Positions 47,046-54,092 of a stretch of DNA of 64,000 bases are shown here, piece after piece. The DNA comes from an uncultured bacterium. GTDB taxonomy: Bacteria; Bacillota_I; Bacilli_A; RFN20; CAG-826. The notes beneath the pieces are model-generated. The model saw only the letters and a list, made by a program, of their open reading frames with translations, made no database searches and was not told the DNA's origin. The stretch covers positions 424,640-488,639 of the forward strand of contig CASEVI010000001.1 in NCBI GenBank assembly GCA_949291375.1, in the 5' to 3' direction. Made by a program: the position numbers and the translations under genes. How positions within the stretch are numbered: the first letter of the stretch is position 1; every line of letters starts with the position of its first letter.

Positions 47046-47801
47046 CTACTTAGTTTTAAATAAAACTTTAACTTCTTTTTTTCTATAAAGAATTAAGTTA
47101 ATAAATGAAAGTATTATATAAATTAATAAGAAAATAAGTATAAATATAGCACCTACTTTTAAATTTATTGGATAATGAAAATTTTCGGAACTATAATTTT
47201 GTCCTTCTAAAATAATTAAATTTGGCGATATTAATATTATTAAAAAAGTTAAAATTGCAATTATAAAAGAAATGAGATTGAAAATTTTTGCTTTTGAAAT
47301 ATAAAAAGATTCAAAGATAGAAAAAATAATAATACCAATTAAAAGGATTGTAATTGCAATCATTGTGATTGAACTATTATTAGTAAACATTGAAATTGCT
47401 TCAAATCCATTATATGTAATTTTTAATTCATAACCAACAAATTGAACTCCAGATACGGAAATAAATGGAGCGAAAAGTAAGAAAAAGCTAATAAAGATGA
47501 GCAAATATTTAATATAGGATATCAACTTTGTTTCTGTTAAACAAAAATTAAATCTTTTATTAGTTTTAATATCTTTTGTTGCTACAATTTCATCTTGTTT
47601 CTTAATTTCATCTTTTAATAAATAATCAATTGAACAATTAAAAATTTGGCTTAATTTTATTAATTTATCTGTTTCAGGTAAAGTGGAATTGTTTTCATAT
47701 TTAGAAATAGATTGCCTTGAAACGTTTAATAAGTCAGCTAATTGTTCTTGAGTAATATTGTTTTCTTTTCTTAATCTCGCTATTTGATCTCCTGTTTTTA
47801 T
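47046..47801 (-). CDS. XRE-family HTH regulator with C-terminal membrane domain, apparent ATA start
   Basis: 251 residues if begun at the ATA codon at 47799-47801. The natural N-terminus MKTGDQIARLRKENNITQEQ is the usual opening of this family; the HTH covers about 4-58. After a short linker, about four membrane helices fill residues 95-245. The frame is open to a TAA seven codons upstream of the ATA, and no ATG, GTG or TTG lies before the HTH; an AAAAAAGGAA ribosome site is positioned correctly for the ATA. Either ATA is used as a rare start, or ATG mutated to ATA and the gene is dying like its neighbour. A TTG at 47525 would yield only the membrane part. Confidence 0.6.
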   Translation of the reverse strand: MKTGDQIARLRKENNITQEQLADLLNVSRQSISKYENNSTLPETDKLIKLSQIFNCSIDYLLKDEIKKQDEIVATKDIKTNKRFNFCLTETKLISYIKYLLIFISFFLLFAPFISVSGVQFVGYELKITYNGFEAISMFTNNSSITMIAITILLIGIIIFSIFESFYISKAKIFNLISFIIAILTFLIILISPNLIILEGQNYSSENFHYPINLKVGAIFILIFLLIYIILSFINLILYRKKEVKVLFKTK

Positions 47802-47892
47802 TTTTTCGTTCCTTTTTTATAAATTATAAATTGAAAAGAAAGTTTATCAAATAAAGTTCTAGTTTCTAATTGTAAACTTTTAGTTACTTTCA

Positions 47893-47977
47893 ATGTTTTT
47901 TATGTTCAAAAAACATAAAAGAAAAATTTAGTTTAAATAAAAAGTAGCGCCAAATTCGCCGTTGGCGGAAAATGGCG
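47893..47977. other. Structured intergenic stretch with two hairpins
   Basis: A perfect 9-bp A/T stem (ATGTTTTTT 47893-47901 with AAAAAACAT 47908-47916) is followed by an unusually GC-rich nested hairpin: CGCCA (47948-47952) pairs with TGGCG (47973-47977) outside CGCC-GTT-GGCG (47957-47967). No gene is apparent in 47802-48121. The two hairpins are visible; any function is unknown. Confidence 0.4.
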
Positions 47978-48083
47978 GTTTTAAAAACAAGGAACTGGGA
48001 ATTCCTGGTTAATTTTAATTAGATGGTGGATATCTTTTACTTTTACGATTTTTAGTTAATAAAACGGTTTTAGTTTCTCGTGG

Positions 48084-48111
48084 AAATAAAAAACACGATA
48101 AATATCGTGTT
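48084..48111 (-). terminator. Terminator of tRNA-Thr
   Basis: AACACGATA / TATCGTGTT hairpin (48092-48111); on the minus strand it is followed by TTTTTTATTTCC. Confidence 0.75.
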
Positions 48112-48121
48112 ATTCATAATT

Positions 48122-48195
48122 TGGTGCCCCCTCGCAGAGTCGAACTACGCATAGATCCTTACCATGGATCCGTTATACCGATTAACTAAGGGGGC
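48122..48195 (-). tRNA. tRNA-Thr (GGT)
   Basis: Minus strand: acceptor GCCCCCT with AGGGGGC, D-stem GTTA/TAAC, anticodon stem GATCC/GGATC with loop ATGGTAA giving GGT, T-stem CGTAG/CTGCG, discriminator A and encoded CCA. 74 nt. Confidence 0.96.
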
Positions 48196-48267
48196 TTTAT
48201 TTAATGCCTAAATATATTATCACATTGGTTTTATATAAGACAATAATAATTATAAACATCGATATCA

Positions 48268-49278
48268 TTATAAATATAAGATATCTATGTTATCATTAAT
48301 AAAACTTACTTTTGCTTTAGCACCATTTTTAAATGGCAATGATGGTGGAAGATGAGATAAATCAATGTCAAATAAAATAGGAACATTTAATGACTTTAAA
48401 ATGTCTTTTGCTCCTCTTTTAAAATCTTGCCCCATAATAATTTCATTATAATGAAATGGTCTTCCTATTAAAAACATTTTAACGTATTTAAACCATCCTG
48501 CTTCTTTAAGTTCAAATAAAGCTCTTCTAAATGACAAAGGATTTAAATCACAAGATTCTAAATACCAAATGAATCCATCTTTTTTATTTTCTTCAATAAA
48601 ATTTCTTACATTATCATATTTAGTTCCACATATATTAATTAAACAATCAATACAACCTCCTAAAATTATTCCTTCCTTTGGTTTTTTATATTTATAAGGT
48701 GTGATTATTTTCTTTTCTGTTAAATTTAATTTTGCTAATGGATGATCTTCATCTCTTTTAGATTCAAGTTGCCATTTTTTATATCCTTTAAAATGTCTTT
48801 CTCCTCTTAACATTTTTAAAGATTCTTTAGTGTCGAATTTAAAAGGGAAATAAGCAAAAGAGGGGGCACACGGTCCATAAATTGTCATAATATTTGCCAA
48901 AGTTGTTAATGTAAATGTTAAATTAGTATTATCAGAAAAACCCATAAACCATTTAGGTGGTAATACTTTTAATTTTTCAAAATCAATATAAGGAAGAATT
49001 TCATTCATTAATTCACCTCCACCAACCGAAATTATTAATGAAGAATCGTTTAAAAAAGCCTCCATAAATTCTTTAGCACGGTTTTTAGGGGTTGAACTTG
49101 ATAAAACGCCATCATTTTTAAATATATTTTCACCTAGTAAAAGTTGATATCCTTCATTCTTTAAATTTTTAATTGCAATTTTTAATTCTGTTTTATATGG
49201 TTCAGTTGTGCAGCCAAAAGATGGAGCAATTAAACAGATTTTATCATTTTCTCTTAATAATTTTGGCTCTTTTATCAT
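48268..49278 (-). CDS. S66 peptidase (LD-carboxypeptidase/MccF-like)
   Basis: 336 residues. The S66 catalytic serine is S115 in WFMGFSDNTNL; the preceding SVGGGELMNEILPYIDF and the later GGCIDCLINICGTKYD and GRPFHYNEI (catalytic His region) complete the pattern. LdcA enzymes trim the terminal D-Ala from murein tetrapeptides; MccF relatives cleave microcin C. Nothing in the neighbourhood separates these. The start is opposite the cre-like operators, so regulation may be shared with the small acidic protein. Confidence 0.88.
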   Translation of the reverse strand: MIKEPKLLRENDKICLIAPSFGCTTEPYKTELKIAIKNLKNEGYQLLLGENIFKNDGVLSSSTPKNRAKEFMEAFLNDSSLIISVGGGELMNEILPYIDFEKLKVLPPKWFMGFSDNTNLTFTLTTLANIMTIYGPCAPSFAYFPFKFDTKESLKMLRGERHFKGYKKWQLESKRDEDHPLAKLNLTEKKIITPYKYKKPKEGIILGGCIDCLINICGTKYDNVRNFIEENKKDGFIWYLESCDLNPLSFRRALFELKEAGWFKYVKMFLIGRPFHYNEIIMGQDFKRGAKDILKSLNVPILFDIDLSHLPPSLPFKNGAKAKVSFINDNIDILYL

Positions 49279-49346
49279 ACAAATAATCCTTAAAATTAAT
49301 TATAACAGAAATAATTAATAAATTAGTGAAATAATATGAAAGTAAG

Positions 49347-49360
49347 TGAAAGCACTTTCA
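49347..49360. promoter_or_regulatory. cre-like LacI-family operator, copy 1
   Basis: TGAAAGCACTTTCA, a 14-bp near-palindrome very close to the catabolite responsive element core (TGAAAGCGCTTTCA). It also lies within a larger ATGAAAGT...ACTTTCAT inverted repeat (49336-49361). Confidence 0.6.
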
Positions 49361-49424
49361 TACGAAACTAATAAAACGTTAAAAAATTCGATAATTATCT
49401 TTATTTTTTAAGTTGGAAAAATTA

Positions 49425-49438
49425 TGAAAGCACTTACA
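49425..49438. promoter_or_regulatory. cre-like LacI-family operator, copy 2
   Basis: TGAAAGCACTTACA, 78 bp from copy 1 and 83 bp before the ATG of the small acidic protein gene. Spacing near 78 bp could allow looping by a LacI-type protein. Confidence 0.55.
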
Positions 49439-49520
49439 AAATTACGATTAATATCGAGAATTTTTTATTTTTTCTTGAAGTACAATTAAAATATAGTTGT
49501 TCTTAAGGAGGACAAAAATT

Positions 49521-49655
49521 ATGGAAAAGAAATTACTAAACGAATATGTTAAAGAATTAGAAGAATTAAAAGCTCAAAAGGAAGAAGAAAAAGAAGAAGA
49601 TGAAAACGAAAACGATGGTAGATTCTTCCCAGATTTCAGAAATTTCTTAAAATAA
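49521..49655 (+). CDS. 44-residue acidic small protein
   Basis: Begins MEKKLLNEYVKELEELKAQK, continues with a Glu/Lys/Asp-rich middle and ends GRFFPDFRNFLK. The N-terminal half is heptad-like (helix or coiled coil); the aromatic end is distinctive. A consensus ribosome site TAAGGAGG lies 8 bases before the ATG, two cre-like operators sit upstream and a strong terminator downstream, so it is a complete, regulated single-gene unit. Function unknown. Confidence 0.65.
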   Translation: MEKKLLNEYVKELEELKAQKEEEKEEDENENDGRFFPDFRNFLK

Positions 49656-49718
49656 TTGGAAATTTTATTCTCTATTAAGACTTTAATTTACTTTTAATTG
49701 TCTTTAATCAAAAAAATT

Positions 49719-49745
49719 AGGCCGCTTATTTTGGCGGCCTTTTAT
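49719..49745 (+). terminator. Terminator after the small acidic protein gene
   Basis: AGGCCGC / GCGGCCT stem, 8-nt loop, TTTTAT tail. Confidence 0.85.
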
Positions 49746-49756
49746 ATTATTAAAAT

Positions 49757-49779
49757 TTATTGCAAAATTTTTGCAATAA
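49757..49779. promoter_or_regulatory. 23-bp palindrome upstream of the fur-type gene
   Basis: 11-bp arms TTATTGCAAAA and TTTTGCAATAA around a single T, ending 3 bases before the -35 box. Likely operator for the Fur/PerR-type regulator that follows, though it differs from the classical PerR (TTATAAT-N-ATTATAA) and Fur boxes. Confidence 0.6.
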
Positions 49780-49782
49780 GTC

Positions 49783-49811
49783 TTGACTAACAATATTATT
49801 TTATTTAAAAT
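49783..49811 (+). promoter_or_regulatory. Promoter of the fur-rubredoxin-rubrerythrin operon
   Basis: TTGACT (49783-49788), 17-base spacer, TAAAAT (49806-49811). Confidence 0.7.
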
Positions 49812-49836
49812 TTTTATCAATAAGAGGTAAATTATT

Positions 49837-50220
49837 TTGGAAAGATTAACTAAACAAAGAAAGTATATTATCGAGGCGGTTAAAAATTTAGGTCATGCTA
49901 CTTTTGATGATATTGAATCTTATCTTTCAAAAAATAATATGTATTTGTCTCTTGCTACTTTATATCGAAACGTATCGTCGTTATCTAAAGACGGTATAAT
50001 AAGGAAAGTAGATTGCTCTTTGCCTTCAATTTATTATGAATTAAACGAGGATATAAAACCTCATAATCATTTTATTTGTTTAAAATGTCATAAGATCATC
50101 GACATAGAAAATGGAAATAAATCTTATTTTATAGATAAAGATGGTAATGAAGTTTTTTATCAAACAACAAATAGTTATGGTTATTGTAAAGAGTGTAGGT
50201 GTGGTAAAAATGATGAGTAA
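49837..50220 (+). CDS. Fur/PerR-family metalloregulator
   Basis: 127 residues from a TTG start with AGAGG 10 bases before it. The winged helix is LTKQRKYIIEAVKNLGHATFDDIESYL with LSLATLYRNVSSLSKDGII; the C-terminal metal domain has HNHFICLKCHKIIDIE and YGYCKECRC, giving the two CxxC zinc-site pairs. Lying in front of rubredoxin and rubrerythrin it is most likely a peroxide sensor (PerR role), but the sequence alone does not separate PerR from Fur or Zur. Confidence 0.88.
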   Translation: MERLTKQRKYIIEAVKNLGHATFDDIESYLSKNNMYLSLATLYRNVSSLSKDGIIRKVDCSLPSIYYELNEDIKPHNHFICLKCHKIIDIENGNKSYFIDKDGNEVFYQTTNSYGYCKECRCGKNDE

Positions 50221-50259
50221 TCATCATATTTATATTTAAATTTTTAAAGGAGAAGTGAA

Positions 50260-50379
50260 ATGAAAAAATTTAGATGTATTCTTTGCGGATACGAATGGGA
50301 AAGCGAAGAAGAAAATCCAGTTTGCCCAGTTTGTGGTGCAAGTGGAGATGATGTTGTTGTAGTGGAGGAAGATAAATAA
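50260..50379 (+). CDS. Rubredoxin-like small iron protein
   Basis: 39 residues: [18 protein letters not shown], then CPVCGAS and an acidic tail. C6-x2-C9 and C22-x2-C25 would bind one iron as in rubredoxin, though the spacer is shorter than in classical rubredoxin and closely resembles the C-terminal domain of rubrerythrin. SD AAAGGAGAAG precedes the ATG. It sits between the Fur-type regulator and rubrerythrin (2-base gap) and would pass electrons to it. Confidence 0.8.
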   Translation: MKKFRCILCGYEWESEEENPVCPVCGASGDDVVVVEEDK

Positions 50380-50381
50380 TT

Positions 50382-50924
50382 ATGGCTAATAAATATAGTG
50401 GAACACAAACCGAAAAGAACTTACAAACAGCTTTTGCTGGTGAATCACAAGCAAGAAATAAATATACATATTTTGCAAGTGTTGCTAAAAAAGAAGGCTA
50501 TGAACAAATCGCCGCTTTATTTTTAGAAACTGCTGATAATGAAAAAGAACACGCAAAAATGTGGTTTAAAGAATTAGGTGAACTCGGCGATACAAAAGAA
50601 AATTTAAAAGCTGCTGCAGCTGGCGAAAATTATGAATGGATAGATATGTATAAAGGATTTGCTGAAACTGCTGAAAAAGAAGGTTTCAAAGAATTAGCTG
50701 TCAAATTTAAATTAGTTGCTGAAGTTGAAAAACATCATGAAGAAAGATATTTAGCACTTTTAGACAATGTTAATAATTTAAAAGTTTTTAAGAAAGATGA
50801 AGAAGTCACAGTTTGGAAATGTAGAAACTGTGGATATATCTTTGTTGGAAAAGAGGCACCAAACGTTTGTCCTTGCTGTGCACATCCTCAAAGCTTCTTT
50901 GAAGTTAATGCTTCAAATTATTAA
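50382..50924 (+). CDS. rbr: Rubrerythrin
   Basis: 180 residues. An N-terminal ferritin-like di-iron domain with E/H ligands ([49 protein letters not shown]) and a C-terminal rubredoxin domain ([14 protein letters not shown] ... [11 protein letters not shown]). It reduces H2O2 to water in anaerobes. The ribosome site GTGGAGGA lies inside the rubredoxin gene. A strong terminator follows. Confidence 0.96.
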   Translation: MANKYSGTQTEKNLQTAFAGESQARNKYTYFASVAKKEGYEQIAALFLETADNEKEHAKMWFKELGELGDTKENLKAAAAGENYEWIDMYKGFAETAEKEGFKELAVKFKLVAEVEKHHEERYLALLDNVNNLKVFKKDEEVTVWKCRNCGYIFVGKEAPNVCPCCAHPQSFFEVNASNY

Positions 50925-50955
50925 TAGTTAATTATTTAAAAATAATTAGTATTTT

Positions 50956-50990
50956 AAGGTCTAGCTAAATATCATTAGCTAGACCTTTTA
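50956..50990 (+). terminator. Terminator after rubrerythrin
   Basis: 13-bp perfect stem AAGGTCTAGCTAA / TTAGCTAGACCTT, 6-nt loop, T-rich end. Confidence 0.85.
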
Positions 50991-51053
50991 AATTTATATA
51001 CATATATTGTTAAAAGAACTATAATTTTAAATTGATAAGAGGAGAGAAAATTT

Positions 51054-51476
51054 ATGTTAATAGATACTATTAAAAAAGAAAACATGTTAGCTTTAAAAGA
51101 AAAGAATGAAAATAAAAGAGCAGTATTATCGGTTATCATTAATAAGTATATGTTGTTAGTAACTGAAAAAAGAGTACATAACGAAGAAGTAAAAGATGAA
51201 GATGTAATTAAAATTATTTCTAAAACTTTAAAAGAATTAGAAGAAGAAAAAGCTTCATATATTCAAGCAAATAGAGAAGATAGCGTTAAAAAAATCGAAG
51301 AACAAATTTCATATATTGAAGGTTATCTTCCTAAGATGATGAGTGAAGATGAAATTAAAAACGAAATCTTAAAACTTGAAGATAGATCAGTTCCTTCAGT
51401 CATGAAACACTTTAAAACTAATTTTGCTGGAAAATGTGATTTGGGATTAGTCAATAAAGTTTTAAGAAGTTTATAA
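51054..51476 (+). CDS. yqeY: YqeY/GatB-like domain protein
   Basis: 140 residues. MLIDTIKKENMLALKEKNENKRAVLS opening, DVIKIISKTLKELEEEKASYIQANRED, ISYIEGYLPKMMSEDEI and the shortened GatB-tail-like end (VMKHFKTNFAGKCDLGLVNKVLRSL) define the family, which shares a helical domain with the tRNA amidotransferase subunit GatB. SD GAGGAGAG. Single gene, last core chromosomal protein before the accessory region. Confidence 0.9.
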   Translation: MLIDTIKKENMLALKEKNENKRAVLSVIINKYMLLVTEKRVHNEEVKDEDVIKIISKTLKELEEEKASYIQANREDSVKKIEEQISYIEGYLPKMMSEDEIKNEILKLEDRSVPSVMKHFKTNFAGKCDLGLVNKVLRSL

Positions 51477-51562
51477 TAAGCAGGAAGTATTATTTTTATT
51501 GATAATTTAGTTTTTGTAAGTGTATAATAAATAGGCTTAATTTTAAGCCTATTTATATAAAT

Positions 51563-51636
51563 GGGGGTGTGGTTCAATGGCAGAACAGCGGTCTCCAAAA
51601 CCGTTGATGTGGGTTCGATTCCTTCCACCCCCGCCA
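51563..51636 (+). tRNA. tRNA-Trp (CCA)
   Basis: Acceptor GGGGGTG with CACCCCC, anticodon loop CTCCAAA giving CCA, T-arm GGGTTCGATTCCT, discriminator G and encoded CCA. 74 nt. It is the border between core genes and the accessory region. Confidence 0.97.
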
Positions 51637-51690
51637 TCTTATAACTAACATTTTGATACAAAGTAAGGGTCTCAAAATGAACGATATTTG

Positions 51691-51720
51691 TCCGAGAAAT
51701 CGGGCATTTTTTAATTTTTG
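51691..51720 (+). terminator. Terminator after tRNA-Trp
   Basis: GTCCGA-GAAA-TCGGGC (one G-T pair, GAAA tetraloop) followed by ATTTTTTAATTTTT. Confidence 0.75.
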
Positions 51721-51776
51721 CCGTTTTGCTAGTAGATGAAAATTGGTTCGAACCGACGGATTTTTAAAATTTGGTT

Positions 51777-51852
51777 CTACTAGAAAAATGAAAGCCTACT
51801 AGATAAACGTTTCTCTACTAGAAAAACGATACCCTACTGGAGAAATGATACC
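51777..51852. repeat. Four tandem 19-bp repeats upstream of the restriction-modification operon
   Basis: Units at 51777-51795, 51796-51814, 51815-51833 and 51834-51852, exactly 19 bp each with consensus CTACTAGANAAANGATACC (for example CTACTAGAAAAACGATACC and CTACTGGAGAAATGATACC). There are no spacers. They end 45 bp before the -35 position of the operon promoter. The intergenic stretch 51637-51952 holds no gene otherwise. Confidence 0.75.
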
Positions 51853-51896
51853 CCTATGTTTTTTGAGAAAAATCTCATAAAAGTTTCTTTAAAATC

Positions 51897-51925
51897 TCGA
51901 AATAGCATGTCTTTTGTGTTAAAAT
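51897..51925 (+). promoter_or_regulatory. Promoter of the seven-gene accessory operon
   Basis: TCGAAA at 51897-51902, 17-base spacer and TAAAAT at 51920-51925 preceded by TG at 51917-51918 (extended -10). Start codon of the XRE gene is 27 bases downstream. Confidence 0.55.
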
Positions 51926-51952
51926 ACTGCTTAGTGATAAAGAGGTGACCTT

Positions 51953-52147
51953 ATGTTTGATTATGCTAAAAAGATTAGAGAATATCGAGAAAGAAAATTC
52001 TTAACCCAAGAGGATCTTGCTAAAATATTGAATGTTAGCTTTGTTTCTATTTCTCGCTGGGAAAGAGGCAAATTCGAACCAAACATGGAAACCAAGAAAA
52101 AGTTAGTCGCTCTCTTCAATGAGATCGGCATGAAATTAGATGATTAA
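51953..52147 (+). CDS. XRE-family HTH controller protein
   Basis: 64 residues, essentially a bare helix-turn-helix: IREYRERKFLTQEDLAKILN, then VSFVSISRWERGKFEPNMETKKKLVAL. Size and position (first gene, 22 bases before the restriction gene) fit a controller (C) protein that delays restriction expression, or a simple operon repressor. SD AGAGGTGA. The 19-bp repeats upstream are a possible binding site. Confidence 0.85.
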   Translation: MFDYAKKIREYRERKFLTQEDLAKILNVSFVSISRWERGKFEPNMETKKKLVALFNEIGMKLDD

Positions 52148-52169
52148 TAATTGAAAGAGAGGCTTTAAT

Positions 52170-52970
52170 ATGAATTATTGGACAGAATTGAGCGTTGAGT
52201 TTGCAAATCAGAAAAATTATTTAGATGAATTATTTAAAGTTTATCCAATATCACCCAATATAAGGCGAAATATTTCACAAGAATTATGGGCAAAGATTGA
52301 AACTGCTTTTAACAATCGCGAAAATCAAACGTTGATAAAAACTTTATTAAAATTGGATTTGTTTCCAATTAAAGATTCTTATGTTGCTTATCTCAAAAGG
52401 GATCCTTCCTCTATCGAAAGGAATCCAAACACTGTCGATCGTATTGCAGGAAATATCTATTCTATGGGCCTTGACGATGTTTACAATAAGTGCACCGAAC
52501 CTAAAGAAACAAATAGACAAATGGGTCCAATGTTTAAAAATTGGATCGATAAAAAGTGCTTGGGTGTCGAAGTATTTAAAAATATCAATGATTTTTTGAA
52601 CTATGACGGGAATTGCGTTTTAAATGTTTCTGATGCGGAAATGGAAAAATTTGCCAAAGATTATTTAGGATACACAAGAAATAAAGGTCTTGATTTTGTT
52701 GGAAAATTTAACAATCAGTATGTTATTGGCGAAGCTAAATTTTTAACAGATTTTGGTGGTCATCAGAACGCTCAATTCGATGATGCCGTTTCTACAATTA
52801 CTTCTACTTTTAGTGCGTCTAAAGACAATAAAAAAGTAATCACAATAGGAATTATGGATGGTGTTCTTTATATACGAGGAAATAACAAAATGTTTAAATA
52901 CTTGGAAGAACATGAGAATCAGATAATTCTTTCTAGTCTTTTGTTGCGAGAATTTCTTTTTTCATTGTAA
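52170..52970 (+). CDS. Type II restriction endonuclease, PD-(D/E)XK type
   Basis: 266 residues. The catalytic core is visible at about residues 172-192: GLDFVGKFNNQYVIGEAKF, that is Asp followed by E-x-K on the next strand, then LTDFGGHQNAQFDDAV. The N-terminal 165 residues are helical and would hold the DNA-recognition part. The neighbour is a methyltransferase, so the pair forms a type II system. The recognition site is unknown; a relation to the Tsp45I-like family is only an impression from memory. Codon use is richer in GC than in core genes. Confidence 0.75.
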   Translation: MNYWTELSVEFANQKNYLDELFKVYPISPNIRRNISQELWAKIETAFNNRENQTLIKTLLKLDLFPIKDSYVAYLKRDPSSIERNPNTVDRIAGNIYSMGLDDVYNKCTEPKETNRQMGPMFKNWIDKKCLGVEVFKNINDFLNYDGNCVLNVSDAEMEKFAKDYLGYTRNKGLDFVGKFNNQYVIGEAKFLTDFGGHQNAQFDDAVSTITSTFSASKDNKKVITIGIMDGVLYIRGNNKMFKYLEEHENQIILSSLLLREFLFSL

Positions 52971-52982
52971 TCGGAGGTTTTC

Positions 52983-54092
52983 ATGTTTGCTTTTATTGAC
53001 AAGATCAGACTTCTTAAAAATCAAGAGCCAAATTGTGCTGATAAATTTGAAAATCTAGATTTAAATACATCTGCTTTAATTTATGGAGATAACGAAAAAG
53101 CTTTAACTAGATTATTATCGACTCATGAAGGTCAAGTAGATTTGGTTTATATTGATCCTCCGTTTAACACTAATCAAATATTTGCGGTTAGTGAGGGACG
53201 AAATAATACTATTAGCAGAAAACGCAGTGGCAAAATTGCTTATTCCGATCAAATGAATAAAGAAGATTTTCTTCTGTTTATGTATAAGCGTTTTTCTTTG
53301 ATTTATCGATTGCTGTCTGAGAAGGGAAGTTTATATGTGCATATTGATGATAAAATGGGCTCTTATTTTAAAGTAATTTTAGACGAAATTTTCGGGGAAG
53401 GTAATTTTAAAAATGAAATTATAAGAATAAAATCTAACCCTAAAAATTTTGACAGAAACGCCTACGGCAATGAAAAAGATGTGATTCTTTTTTATGCTAA
53501 AAATGCTGCAAAGAATATTTGGAATGATATAAGAATCTCTTTGAGCGAAGAAGAATTAATAAAAAAATTTCCAAAAGTGGATAATCTAGGTCGACACTAT
53601 AACACGATTCCTTTGCATGCACCTGGCGAGTCGAGTCCATCTTCCCCAACGGGACAACCTTGGAAAGGATTAGTTCCTCCTGAAGGACGCCATTGGCGAA
53701 CAAATCCTTCTGAATTTGACAAGTTAGACGCTAATGGGGATATAGAATGGTCTTCTACAGGAAATCCTAGAATAAAAAAATACGCAACAGAACATAAAGG
53801 GATGAAAATTCAAGATATTTGGACTTTTAAAGATCCTCAATATCCAGATTATCCTACTGAAAAAAATTATGATATGTTGGATTTGATAGTAAGGCAGTCT
53901 TCGAATAGTGGAAGTATAGTAATGGATTGCTTTGCTGGTAGTGGGTCATTTTTACTTGCCGCTGCCAAAAACAATAGAATTTTTATCGGCATTGATAAAT
54001 CAAATATTGCTTTAGAGGTTGAGAAACAGAAACTAAAAGAATTCAAATACTCAGTGTTTGAAACAGAGGATAGCGATGGAATTAAAGACTGA
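52983..54092 (+). CDS. Beta-class DNA N6-adenine/N4-cytosine methyltransferase
   Basis: 369 residues. Catalytic motif IV is DPPFNT (58-63, LVYIDPPFNTN) and SAM-binding motif I is DCFAGSGS (315-322), the IV-before-I order of the beta class. DPPF indicates an exocyclic amino-group methylase; adenine N6 is more likely than cytosine N4. The target-recognition region lies between. It would protect host DNA from the adjacent restriction enzyme (12-base gap). It overlaps the glycosylase gene by 17 bases. Confidence 0.9.
   Translation: MFAFIDKIRLLKNQEPNCADKFENLDLNTSALIYGDNEKALTRLLSTHEGQVDLVYIDPPFNTNQIFAVSEGRNNTISRKRSGKIAYSDQMNKEDFLLFMYKRFSLIYRLLSEKGSLYVHIDDKMGSYFKVILDEIFGEGNFKNEIIRIKSNPKNFDRNAYGNEKDVILFYAKNAAKNIWNDIRISLSEEELIKKFPKVDNLGRHYNTIPLHAPGESSPSSPTGQPWKGLVPPEGRHWRTNPSEFDKLDANGDIEWSSTGNPRIKKYATEHKGMKIQDIWTFKDPQYPDYPTEKNYDMLDLIVRQSSNSGSIVMDCFAGSGSFLLAAAKNNRIFIGIDKSNIALEVEKQKLKEFKYSVFETEDSDGIKD

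Noticed and set aside
51323..51661. Minus-strand frame of 112 codons containing AGVEGIEPTSTVLETAVLP
   Set aside because: This string is the antisense translation of tRNA-Trp and is a well-known annotation artefact; the rest is antisense to yqeY.
51777..51852. CRISPR array
   Set aside because: Units are contiguous 19-bp tandem repeats without spacers and no cas genes are present.
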